64,000 nucleotides of DNA from Chaetoderma sp. LZ-2023a (GCA_034401795.1 JAVVLW010001440.1:333501-397500); one strand, 5' to 3'; counted from the stretch's first letter, positions 25,346-38,152 are shown. Numbers and translations: made by a program. The notes: generated by a model from the letters alone, not told the origin.

Positions 25346-25876
25346 CCATCCGCTCCATTGAAAATCTTTTTTGTTATTAGATAATCTGGAACTTGGTCTC
25401 TGGTTCTCAGCTTACGAATGTGTGAATATTATGAGGGCAATATTATTATTATAAAATGCAGATGTCACGGTGACAGTAAACCAAGCAAAGCATAGACAAA
25501 TTCAATTAGACCCGGTGTGACATTGCCTAGGCTACCGTGAGATCCATTAATTGCAAAGATGACAACGCCATTAGCTTTTCCGGTTCCTACCCAGAAGCTG
25601 CTGTTTACTTCACACAAATACTATGAGAGCCATTACCAGTGTGCGGTCCAAAAAGGTGTGTATATAGAGGAGGTGCCCATGGTATTGGTGCTATCTATCA
25701 TTCATGTAGCAACTCACTGTGCATCGCTTGGTTTCATCACGGAGACATAGGAGCAAATTGTATTCACTTGCCTGAGCGTTTGACATTATATACATTACCT
25801 ACTAAATTATTCTGACATTTCACATATATTGTCTTTTATTCAAGGACATTGACCCAGATTCTCTGTTAATTGCTGG
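25346..25876. other. Non-coding stretch, no gene seen
   Basis: Contains one short open frame (25559-25750) without any motif. It is not supported as a gene. Confidence 0.4.
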
Positions 25877-26412
25877 TGTAGCACGGATCGACCGAACGCG
25901 TACCGGCTGTCCCAGCTAAGCTGGGTACGGAACAGCTGTCACGGATTCGCTCTGAGCGCACCCCACCCCCCTGAGTAGGATAGTATGCGTAAATAGGCCC
26001 TATAGGAGAGGTTTTCGTTAGGAACGGCTAAGTCCGTTAGGATGCGTAGTGCGCGTGCGCGCGCGTCAGAGCTTCCCTGACAACATGTGTCGCGAGTGGG
26101 AGCGAGTACATACCTATGTATTTAAACTGCAGCGCTCTCGTCGTTCCAGGTACCTATCAGGGCCGGAATGAGACGAGGATCACAGCACATTTTACCATTT
26201 TAAAATCGGTCCAGAAACGCCCGAGTTATCGTCGAAGCTCCATGCTAAATTATACTTAAAATATTGCCTTGACATCTTAATCGCGTATATATTAAACAGA
26301 ATAGAGAGTGCTCTGTACACGTGATAACTACGTCACCACCTCTGCAGCACGCCGATTGGCTAGTGCTCGGTCGCTGATTGGCTGAGGCGCCTAGCCCTGA
26401 TGTCCCAAGGAG

Positions 26413-26420
26413 TATAAAAG
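26413..26420 (+). promoter_or_regulatory. TATA box in LTR-like repeat
   Basis: TATAAAAG in a context (gagtataaaagggg) that fits a strong RNA polymerase II core promoter, inside the LTR-like repeat and about 210 bases before a poly(A) signal. Confidence 0.5.
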
Positions 26421-26625
26421 GGGTGAAAAGTTGAGAATCAGGAGCATCACTGGCGTGGAAGCCAGCCTGCGCAGGATGATTGCACCATTGGGATAGACGT
26501 GTGCAATTGCAAACCTACGGTGACTCCTACTTCATCTGGTGCCATTCGGATTTCAGCTCATCTGCGGTGGTAAGGAATCCTCGGCTTCCACAGTTTTGTA
26601 CACCCTCGGATGGCCATCCGATGGT

Positions 26626-26631
26626 AATAAA
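26626..26631 (+). terminator. AATAAA polyadenylation signal in LTR-like repeat
   Basis: AATAAA downstream of the TATA box. The spacing is compatible with the R region of an LTR. The call depends on the LTR interpretation. Confidence 0.4.
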
Positions 26632-26650
26632 CTAAATTAAAAGTTTTAAC

Positions 26651-29197
26651 TCACTCATCCTAACTTTCCTAAGGGAGTCTTCCTATGGACGAGCCATGCG
26701 GGCCCGGGATGTAATCCTATTGAATGTAGAGCCGATGGTGATTCTTGGTGGGTGACTCGCCGGATCTTCCAACCACGCTGAAAAGTGGACTTCGACTTCC
26801 GCACTGCATGTCGTGTGTGACAAATTAACTTTCGACCAGTCTGGGTGAACGTTGCCCGGTGAGCCGCAAGAGCCATGCGACATACCCCGCACCGTGTGTC
26901 AGTGATTGTACATGCATTGTCATTATATAAGTAACCCTCCTTGTTAATGGTTTACTCTTAACTTTCATATCTCCGTCGCTAGAAAATTATACAACTTCTG
27001 CTGCGATTATGTATCAGCTATAAGTCTCTCTAGTGGACATTCCCGAACTGTTCCATTACCTGTCCTGAGAATGTACCATACCCTACCTGCCTGGATAAGT
27101 CAGCCTGTGGAGACCTTCCTGCAGAGACCTGCCTGCAGATGTCTTCCTGGGGAAATCGTTCCAGTCCTGAGAATGCGTCATCTTGCGCTATGTGTATGAT
27201 AGCGTCACAATTTCAGTAACTAGTGAATTTGTTCCGTACCAATGACCAGAGGTACTCAAGTAGCTATACTATTGTACATTTAGTTATAAAACATTCAATT
27301 ATTTCCGTGTAAAGGTACTGATGGCTAATAGGTAACGTACCAGTCCTAAGACTGCATTGTTATAATTTCTGTTTTACTGTGAATATTATCCTTGTTTAGT
27401 GTGAGTGCTTTCAAGTAGCCACTCCGTAAGGTCTAGTGACGTGTGATACTTTATCATCATCATATTTATTATCTTCGTATCCGTTAGATTGTGCATATGG
27501 CAAGTAGCCATCGCGTTTATATGTTTTGCTTATTTGTAAAAACTCTAGAACGCAGTACGCTAGGAAATACTATACAGCAACATTATATCCGCATCACTAT
27601 TCCCGCCGGTATCAATTTTACACTGTGGTCGCTGATCATGCTCTAATTGCTTGAGCCTGACATGTTACCGACTAAACCTGGCTATTCAAATCGATAGGAT
27701 AGGTTTAAAGTGGTTAGGGGCAATTTCTTCGTTAGAGACGCATAGTGTAAGCCTCTTTTCCGGTTGTTGTGATAATGTAGTCCCATGCACCAGCAAGGCT
27801 GTGTAAAATTGGCCAAGTGACCTATAGGGCCTCATATATATAGTAAGTTATTGTCTCTTTCCGCACATCCATCAGCCTTATGGCTTATTAATTGTTTTGA
27901 TTCCCAATCGACATGTTGACCAGATCCGACCCTGGGAAACCATCGGGGGTTTCCAAGCAGTGATAGTTAAAGTGTCAATTTACATACACGCCCCGTAGCT
28001 CCGTAGCAAGCAGTGACGTACGAGATGCGGATCTCCATCCAATTCATTGCAGTGTTGGATGAAGCGTTGGAGCTCACCACGCCCTCATGGGAAGGACGCT
28101 CACGATGGGTATCCATCTCTCTATCCCCACCATACTGACATGTCAGTATTTAAATTTGCTTGTGTGAACTGTAAAACGCGTCTAGTGATGTTATATGTTT
28201 TTACAGACCTGGGTAGCCAGATCGTTATTTGATTCAGAGCTTTGATCTGTGACATGTACGCATGCTATCCTTGGAGATAGATGCTATGCGGAGCGACCTA
28301 CAGGTAGCTGAGTATCTACGCCTAACGGATGAACGTATCTAAAAGTGGGGTAACAATCCCTGCTACTTGCGGCCAAAGCTTGTTTTCGTTACTAACACCT
28401 AAATGGTAGGTTAAGAAGTAGAGTAAGGCCCGCATAAATAAAGCAGCAACTACCAATGCAGCAACGTTGGATCTACATAAGACGGTGACCTGGGAATTCT
28501 TCGGAAATCGTTCGTCCCGTCTTCACATAAACCAGCGTGCAACACCTTAAAAGTAGCTTTACTAGGATTTTCACCACTTAGCATTTTCTGTTGAACAAAA
28601 GAGTGGCCCTTTTTGCCAGCTCGTTTCCTCCACTTCAGCGTTGAAGGCGTTGAAGGCCGCGTGAAGCACTTTCCTCTCACAACAACAATATTTTCTTTGT
28701 GTGTGTGTTAGGGGTATACAAGTTTATATTAAACTATCTAGTGACTTCGTTGCGGAAACTCTCTCTTGCGGGGATACCTCTGTGGATTCAAGGATCTGTG
28801 TGGTACCTCCAGCGAAACCACGTAGAAAGAACACTGGCCTGGCTCTATGTTGTGTATTATTGTGTTCATTCACTGTCAAACGTATAGAATTGTTTGTATG
28901 GTGGTATAAATTATGTGACTATTTAATTATTATCACCACCTGGTCCGTAGTCTAAATTAATATGAATCGTCACCACACCAACAGTTTGGATGACACGGTA
29001 TGGTTCAATCTCAGTGGCAATGGTCGCACGGTCCCACTGGAACAAATGTGTTCCACCAGCCTTCAAGGTCGGTCTGTGTGTACCTTCTTGAGAACGCCGA
29101 GCTCTGCAGCTAACCATCCCTCCTGTATGTCGTGCATTTGCAGCGCAATGGATGGGAATGTCATGGCGGACCAGTGCGTACCCCCATGAGCTACAAG
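26651..29197. other. 2.5-kb stretch without a recognisable gene
   Basis: Only short frames on both strands (longest about 110 codons, minus strand, 28923-29255), none with a motif. If the sequence at 29198 is a primer-binding site, the last few hundred bases here should be the 5' LTR of the Gypsy element. The stretch ends GAGCTACA, a plausible LTR terminus, but no matching 3' LTR was found. Confidence 0.4.
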
Positions 29198-29239
29198 TGG
29201 TGCCCGATGTGGGGCTCGAACGAGAAGCGAACCCACGCC
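29198..29239 (+). promoter_or_regulatory. Primer-binding-site-like sequence, tRNA-Lys type
   Basis: TGGTGCCCGATGTGGGGCTC (29198-29217) resembles the reverse complement of the 3' end of eukaryotic tRNA-Lys(CUU): TGG, a 7-base acceptor strand, then GTGGGGCTCGAAC. A further ACCCACG that would complete the T-arm complement appears only after nine extra bases (gagaagcga). It stands two bases after a CA and about 100 bases before the first ATG of the gag region, as expected for a retrotransposon PBS. Confidence 0.5.
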
Positions 29240-29297
29240 AACTCTTAACACCCACGATTTTCAGTCGCCCTCATCAGACAGTCAGCTCTCCTTAGAC

Positions 29298-30720
29298 ATG
29301 GAAGTAGCATCATATGACAGACGATCTGCTCGTGTGCTCACCGACAATGTCAATAATTTCCCCAGTGCGGGACGGCCAGCACCGCCTTTGCACGAATTTT
29401 CGCCGATAAGCGAGGGGCATTCCGTGATGCCTTGCAGGTGGGAACCCAATTTATAACCTTATCTGATATCTGCGATAGGCCAACACCACCAACGCCGGAC
29501 CATGGACGATCATGATAAAAAAACCATGGGGGCAATATTACTATCCTTTACAATCACGTTGTTCGCCCGTATCATCAATAGGTCATCGGTGGCCGGACGC
29601 TCATATGCCATGTCCCACATCTCCTCCACTTCGTAAGTTATCACCTCATTTTCAAACAGTACCACGTTACAAACCGGAGGATGCGACGACACCATTCAAA
29701 CAACACACCTGAAGACCAACACATCATGCGCATCATCCCCGTCAGTCATCTGCACAGCCACCATATGAGGAGCATTCGTCGCAGCTACCCGCAGAGTGTC
29801 CACGCCGTCTATACAACATGCCACCACCAGTCTATAGACCTACACATGTCTATGGATCCGCATCAGGGAGGTATTCGGTGGAACATCAGTGATGGGAATT
29901 TCCTTTACAAACATGGCACCATCAGCATCGTCAGGGACATCGATGGAAAACACCACCAACACCACCACCACCACCAACACACAGATCAGCATCCGCGTTC
30001 TCATCAGTCTACCGAGTACCACCACCAGGATTTGCGCCTATCACTTCACCACGTGGACTTGGCTGAGTCATTCTCAGCCCCTCCCCCGACCCCCAACCCG
30101 AATTTAGAAGGGAGAACGACTTGGCCAATTATAAGGTCCAGTTCGAAATCATTAGCCGTACTAACCGGTGGACTGACGAACAAATGGGAGAATATCTGGC
30201 CACAAAACTGTCCGGAAAAGCACTCCAAGTTCTGGCAGACCTTGGAACAGACTACACACCAACATACACGGAACTGGAAAGCGTGTTGTCAGAAAGATTC
30301 AGCAACACCGCTCTCGGTGAAACTAGTCAGCTTCAATTGAAAAACTTACGTCGATGTGCAGGAGAAACGTTTCCGGAATTAGCTAGTCGCATTCGTCAGT
30401 TAGTGACCCAGGCATACCCTAGCACGAATCTCGAGGGTGTCACACACCTACAGCTGGATACATTCATTGATGCGTTGAGCAGTGAACCCGCCCTGAAAGA
30501 AAAACTATTTCTCACAGATCACGGCAGCCTTCAACAACTAACGGCACCCATGGTTCAAATTGAAAACTTCTTTGGAACGGGAGAAAAACAATCGCCGCCA
30601 GCTTCATCCGCACTGCTAGCTACACTAATTCAGCATACACAGAGACAGCATCACCGCCATCACCACTGCTACCCCCAGCTCCGTCTTCACCTAAGCAAAC
30701 CCAGCAGCGGTGACGGCGGG
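29298..30720 (+). pseudogene. Gypsy gag, decayed
   Basis: This is the structural (capsid) protein of the retrotransposon. The clearest part is about 30085-30600: NDLANYKVQFEIISR, WTDEQMGEYLATKLSGKALQ, LESVLSERF, and RCAGETFPELASRIRQL. This matches the capsid domain of Ty3/Gypsy gag (helix-rich retrotransposon gag family). The upstream part, from a possible ATG at 29298, is Pro/His-rich and interrupted by stops and shifts. No zinc knuckle is visible after the capsid; the His-rich stretch near 30650 sits where one might be expected. Confidence 0.65.
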
Positions 30721-30821
30721 CTGGCCCTTTCCACACTCAGCCATCAACAGCATGCAAGGAAACTATCCAGAAACAAGCCGACTACATACAGAGTGATGCC
30801 GCACTCAAACCACTTCCTCAG

Positions 30822-31563
30822 ATGGTATCATTGGAGACTCTTTCGAAGGTACACCATAAAGTTATCTATAAGTGTGCCTGTCTGTTTAGCAGTATTTCCA
30901 CCAGTGCCACTGTTGACACTGGAGCTTCCATCACTGTCTTTAACAAGTACTGGTATGAGAGCATGCCACCTCATAAAAAGCCACCCTTTAAACCTACAAA
31001 CATATTTTTTCAAACAGCTATGGGAGCCGATGTTCCCGTGGCTGGTACAGTAAACCTCGTCATACAGCGAGTTGTCAACGCTGCTATCCAAAAAGATGCC
31101 CCGCTCGGCTCTGATTTTCTCAGTGCCAGTGAAGCTGTCATACATTGCATACAACAGGAATTAGACATACATGGCCGACGGATACCTCTTGGACCGGAAT
31201 CATCACTATACGATACATGTGCGGTGATTTTTGCAACAACTACCACAGTTGAGCTGGGACAGGACAAAATCGTGTGGGCCACTGCACCACAATTAGGAAA
31301 CAACACACACACAGCTATGCTGGAACCCGACCCCGAATACATGCTTGCCTCACAATGCGCCAGTCCCCGCATGATAGTGAACACCACCAACAAGGACCAC
31401 ATCCCATTCAGGGTATTTAATGGCACAGCGAATCCAATAACTCTTGAACCGGGAGTCCGTTGTGGCCATTTTGTGGATGTGATATCACTGAAAACACCAC
31501 CTACTGCATCTACACCAGCTACAACTTCCGATGAGTTGCCGGAACACTTACATGACCTATATT
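30822..31563 (+). pseudogene. Gypsy aspartic protease region
   Basis: An open frame of 247 codons contains SATVDTGASITVFNK, with the protease active-site triad D-T-G at 30915-30923. This is followed by a GADVPVAGTVNL strand and a DAPLGSDFLS segment that corresponds to the usual LG.DFL motif. It would cleave the Gag-Pol polyprotein. The frame ends at 31563, before the reverse transcriptase, and is out of register with gag. The rest (Asn/Thr-rich, GVRCGHFVDV) looks like the linker to RT seen in Gypsy elements. Confidence 0.75.
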
Positions 31564-31639
31564 AGCATGCCACAATTGGCTTGATGCAATTCCAAAAACA
31601 TCAAATACGGAAATTACTCTACAAGTACCGCGTTAGTTT

Positions 31640-32940
31640 CTCAGCCGGAGACATGGATCTGGGTGAAATTCATCTTGTTCGTCACTCCATCGACACAGGA
31701 AACAACAGACCATTCGGCAGCTGGTACGACGTCTTCCCATACATAAGGAGGTGAAGGCACACCAGAAGGTGAACGGCATGTTCTGGACGGGCATAATAGA
31801 GCCACCAGCGTCCCCCTGGCCCAGTCCCATTGTACTAGCAGGCAAAAAGGACAGATCTTTGCGGTTTTGTATAGCCTACTGCCGCCTTAATGATCTAAGT
31901 GTCAAAGTTGCATATCCACTTCCTCGGATAGATTAGGCCTTAGATTCCTTGTCCGGAGCCAACTGGTTTTGTACCCTTGATTTAGCTAGTGGATACTAGC
32001 AGGTTGCCATGGATGAGGCTGACATGGAGAAGACAGCATTCGTCTGCAGAGACGGTCTTTTCCAGGTCTGCAAGATGCCCTATGGCTCCTGGAACATTCG
32101 AGCGTGTCATTGAGCAGGTATTAACTACCCTGCAATGGGAAATCTGTCTGTGTTACATTGACGACGTAATCGTCTTTGGTCCCTCGTTTGAGCAAACCCT
32201 ATCCAATTTAGACACAGTGCTTTCAAGATTCCACATGGCTAACTAAAGCTCAAACCCAAGAAATGTCATCTCTGCAGACAGAGTGTCTAGTTCCTGGGAC
32301 ATGTCATATCCGGTGATGGAGTGGCCACTCAACCATCAAAAACAAAAGCAGTGGCAGAGTGGCAGACACCGACATCTGTCACGGACACCCGGAGTTTCCT
32401 CAGACTCTGCCAACACTATCGCCGTTATATCCATCATTTCAGCGAGATTGCATCACCCCTATTTCAGATCATCGAGAAAGATCTACAATTCGAGTGGACG
32501 AGTGAGTGTGAAGGTTCCTTCCAGTCACTGAAGGAACTCTTGACGACCGCCCCGAATCTTGCTCATCCCAACCCTCACCTCGATTTCATCTTAGACACTG
32601 ATGCGTCGGCTTATGCCATCGGCGCAGTTCTATCTCAGGTCACGGAAGATGGAATGGAGCAGGCACTGGGTTATGGCTCACGTACTCTTAATAAAACAGA
32701 GAAACGTTACGTGACTACTAAATGAGAATTACTTGCTGCTGTATACTTCATCAAGTATTATAAACAAATTCTGTACCGGCGCCCATTTACACTCTGTACA
32801 GACCACGCCTCACTACGCTGGCTCAGAAACCTCTAGAATCCGAAGGGCCAGGAAGCGAGGTGGGAGGAATCCCTGCAGGCCTTCAACTTCAACGTCGTTC
32901 ATAGACCAGGAAAACTACATGGAAATGCCAATGCCTTGAG
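31640..32940 (+). pseudogene. Gypsy reverse transcriptase and RNase H, several frames
   Basis: RT pieces in order are GIIEPPASPWPSPIVLAGKK (31789-31848), a D..ASGY segment with an in-frame stop (about 31975-31999), a KTAFVCRDGLFQV segment, then VIEQVLTT and the catalytic YIDD at 32154-32165. RNase H follows: DFILDTDASAYAIGAVLSQV (about 32582), GSRTLNKTEKRY, then LLAAVYFIKYYKQ, CTDHASLRWL and HRPGKLHGNANALSRI to about 32946. Stops (for example the one just after KRYVTTK) and at least three frame changes divide the sequence. The catalytic Asp residues are readable but no continuous enzyme can be made. Confidence 0.85.
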
Positions 32941-33018
32941 CAGAATCGGGCTCGAGCATGAACGGAAAATGGCCACCACTGTGACACATACTACACGCCA
33001 TCTCCAGAGTTCACCGAA

Positions 33019-34437
33019 TTGCTGTGCGCAGAGTGGAACATGGAGACAGTCGCTCACGAACATGCAACAGGCGTGCAAACACAAAATATCTACGCATGGA
33101 TCCAGGAGGGGGTACGTCCTCCCAAGGAATCTGTTACACCATTATCCACAACAGCAAAATACTACTACCAGCGGTTTGAGGAATGCCAAATTCATGAAGG
33201 GGTTCTCTACATCAACAACCGCATAGTGATTCCCGAGTGTTATCAGAACGATATATTACAACAACTACATAATAACGTGGGCCATTTAGCTGTTGAGAGG
33301 ACATTAACTCGAATAAAACAGAGATTCCACTGGATCGGGATTCGTGATAGTGTGAAGGCATGGGTCGCCAAATGTTTCCCATGTCAAAGCTGACAAAAAC
33401 ATGTCCCATGTTGGCCAGCACCATTCCGCACCATTACAAGGTAAAATTGTTGGTGCACAATGGGAGCGAGTGGCTATTGATGTGCTCGGACCCTTGAATA
33501 CGACGGATGAAGAAAACAAGTACATCCTCGTATTGCAAGATGATTTTACGATGTGGGTAGAAAGAAGCATTTGCTTTGCCGGACCACGAGGCATCCACAG
33601 TGGTGGAGGTCTTGGCAAGAAATGTGTTCTGCCGTTTTGGAATGCCCTATGAGCTGCACTCCGATCGAGGAGGTAATTTTGAGAGCCAGCTGATCTCCAA
33701 GCTCTGCAAATTGTTTCATATCGTTAAAACACGAGCAACTCTGTATCACCCCCGTAGTGACGGAATGGTGGAGAGATTTAATCGTACTCTCACCGAAATG
33801 TTGACTACGGAAACATGCCTTGATCGCCGAGATTGGAATCTACGACTCTCATCTGTGCTCATGGCATACCACCCTTCAGTACATTCCAGCATGGATTTTA
33901 CCCTGGTGGGTGCATGGAGATCTGTATGAAGCGGGGAAAATGGTTTGGGTTCACGATTTGCCATGTTCTGCAAAGGTGCAGAGTAAACTGAGTTACCAGT
34001 GGAAAGGCCACTATGTGGTAGTAGGTAAGAAGTCGGACGTGACCTACTATATCCGCCCTTCGGATGGCCTGACCTCAAGTCATCCACTTCGATCGACTTA
34101 GACCATGTGTCAGTGACGGCCCAGTACCAGAGCTCGGGCTGGACGTTCTATGTGATACTGGTACCCAGACAGATGTCTCTACAGAAACAAGTATTCCTGA
34201 CGTTAGTACAGAGCACTGCGGTGCCAGTTCGTCCTACCAAGCAAGAAGTCCGGTGAACAATTAACTAATGCTGAGGATGATGACGAGATATGTACTCGCC
34301 CTCTCCCGCCTCAGTGCAGGTCTACTCGATCTGGAAAGTCGTATTTGAAGAATTTTTCGTTTGTTTTGTCCAAGGGGAAGGACGGAAAAGTTATTCCGCC
34401 TACCTCTTCCCATTCACACCCGCTTCATGCTATTAAG
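33019..34437 (+). pseudogene. Gypsy integrase, decayed
   Basis: The N-terminal zinc domain reads LHNNVGHLAVERTL ... CFPCQ, giving HX4H-X29-CX2C (about 33265-33388). The catalytic core has an early Asp (about 33478), HSDRGGNFES with Asp at 33663 and HPRSDGMVERFNR with Glu at 33771. The last two are exactly 35 residues apart, the D,D-35-E spacing of retroviral-type integrases. A stop after CQS and frameshifts in the core break it. A C-terminal tail (KVQSKLSYQWKGHYVVV, then an acidic stretch and CRSTRSGK) continues in changing frames to about 34437. Confidence 0.85.
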
Positions 34438-34440
34438 CCC

Positions 34441-35155
34441 CCCCCCCACCACCCCAAACCCCCCACCCCATTATAGAGTCACCACAAGCGGAAGCTGAGG
34501 CTGCCAGGGCCATGCTTCTTGTGGAGTGGAACATGTAGTGAATAGCATGGAAGTGAAGAGGCCAGATGAGGCCTTGACTTGTCAAGAACAGCAAAACCAC
34601 ACACTTCCAATTCCCAAAACCGCGAGACCAATTCCTTTCCAAGCAGCAACACCATCCATGGCTGCACGACAACCCCAGATCCAACTCGCCTCCCTCGTCT
34701 ATGCACAAGGTTCGGACGTCATTCGTCCTGTCCATTACACACTCCTCTCGTCGTCTGTTGACTGTCACTTGTCAGATATGAGAGAGCCCGCTGTTACAGT
34801 GGAGATGGCATCCCGCATCGCAGCAACAACCCCCCCCAACCCCCCCCCCCTACCCCAACCCCCACCCCAACCCGCATGGGGTGGGCAGGGTAGCAGCCTG
34901 TTCAGCAGACTCTCGGCTTAAATATTCCTGGTACTTACAAATTATGACAAAGTACCAACTGTCGTGTAACGGGAGATGACCATATTCTCCATCCAAAGGG
35001 CACCCCCAGACCACCAATGCCCTACCAAACCCCTACCCCCCCCCCACCCCCCCCCCTCTTGAGCAGTCAGAACATCACACCGGACACAGAAATCCAGATG
35101 AATTCAGAACACACTGCCCGCATGGCTGGATACGTCAATTCACCATTGCGCAGCA

Positions 35156-35156
<1 letters not shown>
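34441..35156. other. C-rich non-coding stretch
   Basis: C runs at 34438-34448, 34830-34849 and about 35037-35057 are separated by unique sequence. Pro-rich frames here are artefacts of the C runs. Confidence 0.5.

Positions 35157-35227
<71 letters not shown>
35157..35227. repeat. (CA)n microsatellite
   Basis: About 35 perfect CA dinucleotides. Confidence 0.97.
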
Positions 35228-35230
<3 letters not shown>

Positions 35231-37958
35231 GTTATTCCACGAATAACGGAGATGTACAACAACGGCAACAACACCATTAGCATCACCTAACGCTTTTGAT
35301 TAAAAGGGGTCTCCCACTCCCCCCACCCCACCCCAGCCCACCCTCAGAATTGTCGTACGGTAGCAGCCAAAATAGTACACATCATTCACACGTAATAACA
35401 GTCAATATTATTAAGAGAGCAAGATGCCCGCAGTCTGTCATCCGTCACAAGTAGGATTTTGCCACCGAACGTGAATTCGATAATGGATTGATTCAAGTTA
35501 CGACAGCACCCTTCTTGGTCATCCACACTCTAAAGTAACTCTGTCTCGCCCCCGGGCTCAGCCATTACAGCGCGATAAAGTTGACACCGCACCGCAGCAA
35601 CCCACCCCACCCATCAGCTGTAATAAAAACGTCACACTTCACAACAGCGTAAGACTCATCCACAAATAAGCAGCCATGTGTATCAATGCAATCCACCAAC
35701 ACCACAGAAACATATACACTCAGGATGACTGTATTCATAATCTCCATACGACGGTATTGTAATTGTAAACTGTGGGCACGCATTTTCCGAGTTGTAGTGT
35801 AATAACCAATATGTCTGGTCTAGGTAGGGATGAGACTAGTCCTACCCATAGAGGGGGCTGCTTGGCAGTCCACCCACCCGGAAAACACAGTCCAGCTTGG
35901 CGGAGTCAGTAGCCTTGATTTTCCGCAAGACATGGAGCTGTATAAACTACACAATAGATTACATACAGTTTTACTGTCCTAATTTTGATTGAGAACACGA
36001 CTGTTCTACTGCGTATACAAATCATTAGTGCGCAGGCTGGTGAAGCAACGTCAACACTTTGACAGTATAAATCAGGGAGAATTTCAAATATTCTCTTACC
36101 TACATTCCAGCTGCAAATCAACACGTGCTTGGAAATAACTATTACAGACAACAGGTGACGCATGTATAACATCACGCGCAATACAGGGACGCTGTTCCAA
36201 GGAACAGATTTGAAAACATATATTTCCGTTTTTCACACTCGATACAAATAATCAGCAGCATCAATACTCTGCCATTACATAAAGTTTGCTAAGTTTCCGA
36301 TCAACCACGTGCTTTCACAACAAGAAACCATGTGATGATCTTCACTTCTATTTCCAGTAAATTGGATCAAACGGCTTTGAACAAAAGAACCGCCCTAAAC
36401 GTTATCTACCACAGCGTGCTGGAAGAGGTGAGAGGTGGTGGGTCGGGGTCAAGGCCGCTGACGTCATCTTGCTCTCCCACACCCAATCGAGCCTTCCAGC
36501 CTGAAATCTGAACAGGCGAGTTTATAAACATCCAATCTGAAAAACCGCTTCATGCTAATTAAAAGGTGAGCTTCCATGGGAATAAGTAGTTCCGGATTTT
36601 TATGCTGATTTCCTGCCGAGTAAAGACGAAAGCGGAAGCCGCAGCCATCACCACTGCATCACTAAGCATTGTGCCGGGAAGAAGCGAATCGCACATCCGG
36701 AAATCTGTGCGGTTCCAAGGACGACCGCAAGCAAATTACTAAAGGCAATGAAGATCCGCAAACTGTCTGAACCAACACCACCACATCGACGACCACAGTT
36801 ATGTCATCACTCTCAATGCCGCCACCAGTTCGCACTTCACCCGCCATCATCTACCTCACCACCAGCGCTTCAATGGACACGTCCGCATCATCCTCCAGCT
36901 TTAGTATCACCGACCTGGGCAGTGTAAACTATAAAATATCGGCAGCGGAAGATCACACACCGCATCCGTCCCATACGAGTGGAGGTACCCAGACTCGCTG
37001 GGGGAACTTTACACCGGACGTTTAAGGATGCTATTGCCAAGGTTACAGCAGGATTTATAAATAGGTGTGCGGAAAGAAGAATGTTTTATCATGTTTATTT
37101 TTTAAATACTTTTCTTATTATTATATATGTTTTAAAAATTGAAACCCTCGTCCCTAGGCTGACTACGGTCATCCTACATAGCTGCGCAACATTCTTGCGT
37201 AGCTGTGTCTCACATACATAATCGCTGCGGATCCTTGCATTGTAAACACGTCGTGGGCGGCATAAGTAGGCCTACACAATGCACTGTGGCTATTACCATC
37301 ATGAAGTCCCAGCTACGCTGGGGCTGCCTGATAAACTAGTCATTTTCATTTATTATTATTACTATTTTTCTTATTAATTTTCTTCCTGCGTCAGAATGAT
37401 AGGACAGATTGTGGGTTAGCGGAAGCTACCCACGCAGATCCGCAATAACAGGCCGCATATAATATATATCTATCTTAGTGCATCCCTTTATTTACCCAGG
37501 GTGCACCTGTAATTTACACTGTTTAAAAATGTGATATGATAGTCACACTTCATATATATCTTTATGTAAGTAATTGTGGTAGGTTGGAGTTTGGGTGTTC
37601 TCTGCGGAGCAATAATTATCCGCATCTACGGGAACACGCATGTGAGCTATTGCATAGGTTGATCTGTTAACCGTATAATAAAAGTGAGCACGCATCGAAA
37701 TATTAAAACAAAACAAATAAAAAGAAGACCTGGAAAAATAATTCCAGGTCAAAAATCAAAACTAAAAGTATACCTCCCTCCCCAAACTCTTTAGCGCCTC
37801 TATGTGCTCTTCTCTGTTAAACATGCGTCTCACACGTCACTACTCCTCTCGGCTACGCACCTACCCGGGAAGTCTATAGTTCCCACCTAGTGTGCCTCCG
37901 TGCGTTCGATCCGCGATGCGTGATCGTTTGCCACAGATATCAAACTATGAGGGGTTGG
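35228..37958. other. 2.7-kb stretch without a recognisable gene
   Basis: Short frames only, no motifs. It lies between the Gypsy remnant and the second LTR-like repeat and could hold the missing 3' part of an element, but I see no match to the corresponding 5' side. Confidence 0.4.
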
Positions 37959-38152
37959 TGTAGCATGGATCGACATGATGGGTAGCGGCCATCCCAGCGA
38001 AGCTGGGTACGGAACGGCTGTCACGGATTCGCTCTGAGCACACACACTGGGTAGGATAGTATGTGTATATAGGCCCTATAGGAGAGATTTTCGTTAGGAA
38101 TGGCTAAGTCCATTAGGATGCGTAGTGCGCATGCGAGCAGGTCAGAGCTTCC
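37959..38152 (+). repeat. LTR-like repeat, truncated 3' copy
   Basis: Same orientation as 25877-26076. Shared words include agctgggtacggaac, gctgtcacggattcgctctg, aggccctataggagag, ttttcgttaggaa and ggatgcgtagtgcgc. The match stops sharply after gagcttcc at 38152, where LINE reverse-transcriptase sequence begins. Confidence 0.6.

Larger units (their letters stand above)
25877..26650 (+). repeat. LTR-like repeat, 5' copy
   Basis: The first 200 bp (25877-26076, starting TGTAGCACGG) recur in the same orientation at 37959-38152 with an estimated 85 percent identity by eye. Downstream are a TATA box (26413) and an AATAAA (26626) about 210 bases apart, the order found in an LTR. No clean LTR end or primer site was found after 26650, so the full extent is a guess. 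It could also be a non-LTR dispersed repeat. Confidence 0.45.
29198..34440 (+). mobile_element. Ty3/Gypsy LTR retrotransposon, internal region, heavily decayed
   Basis: Gag, aspartic protease, reverse transcriptase, RNase H and integrase occur in that order on one strand over about 5.2 kb, which defines a Ty3/Gypsy-type pol. Many stops and frameshifts break it up. A PBS-like site opens the region and a purine-rich stretch (aaggggaagg, about 34373) lies near its end. I could not find a matching pair of LTRs at its immediate edges. The LTR-like repeats at 25877 and 37959 lie 3 kb outside and may belong to another element. Confidence 0.85.

Noticed and set aside
29198..29239. A tRNA gene
   Set aside because: Only the reverse complement of the 3' half (acceptor strand and T-arm) is present; no anticodon arm or D-arm. 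A primer-binding site fits better.
28923..29255. Minus-strand frame of 110 codons
   Set aside because: No recognisable motif. It overlaps the primer-site-like sequence of the plus-strand Gypsy element and is probably a shadow.
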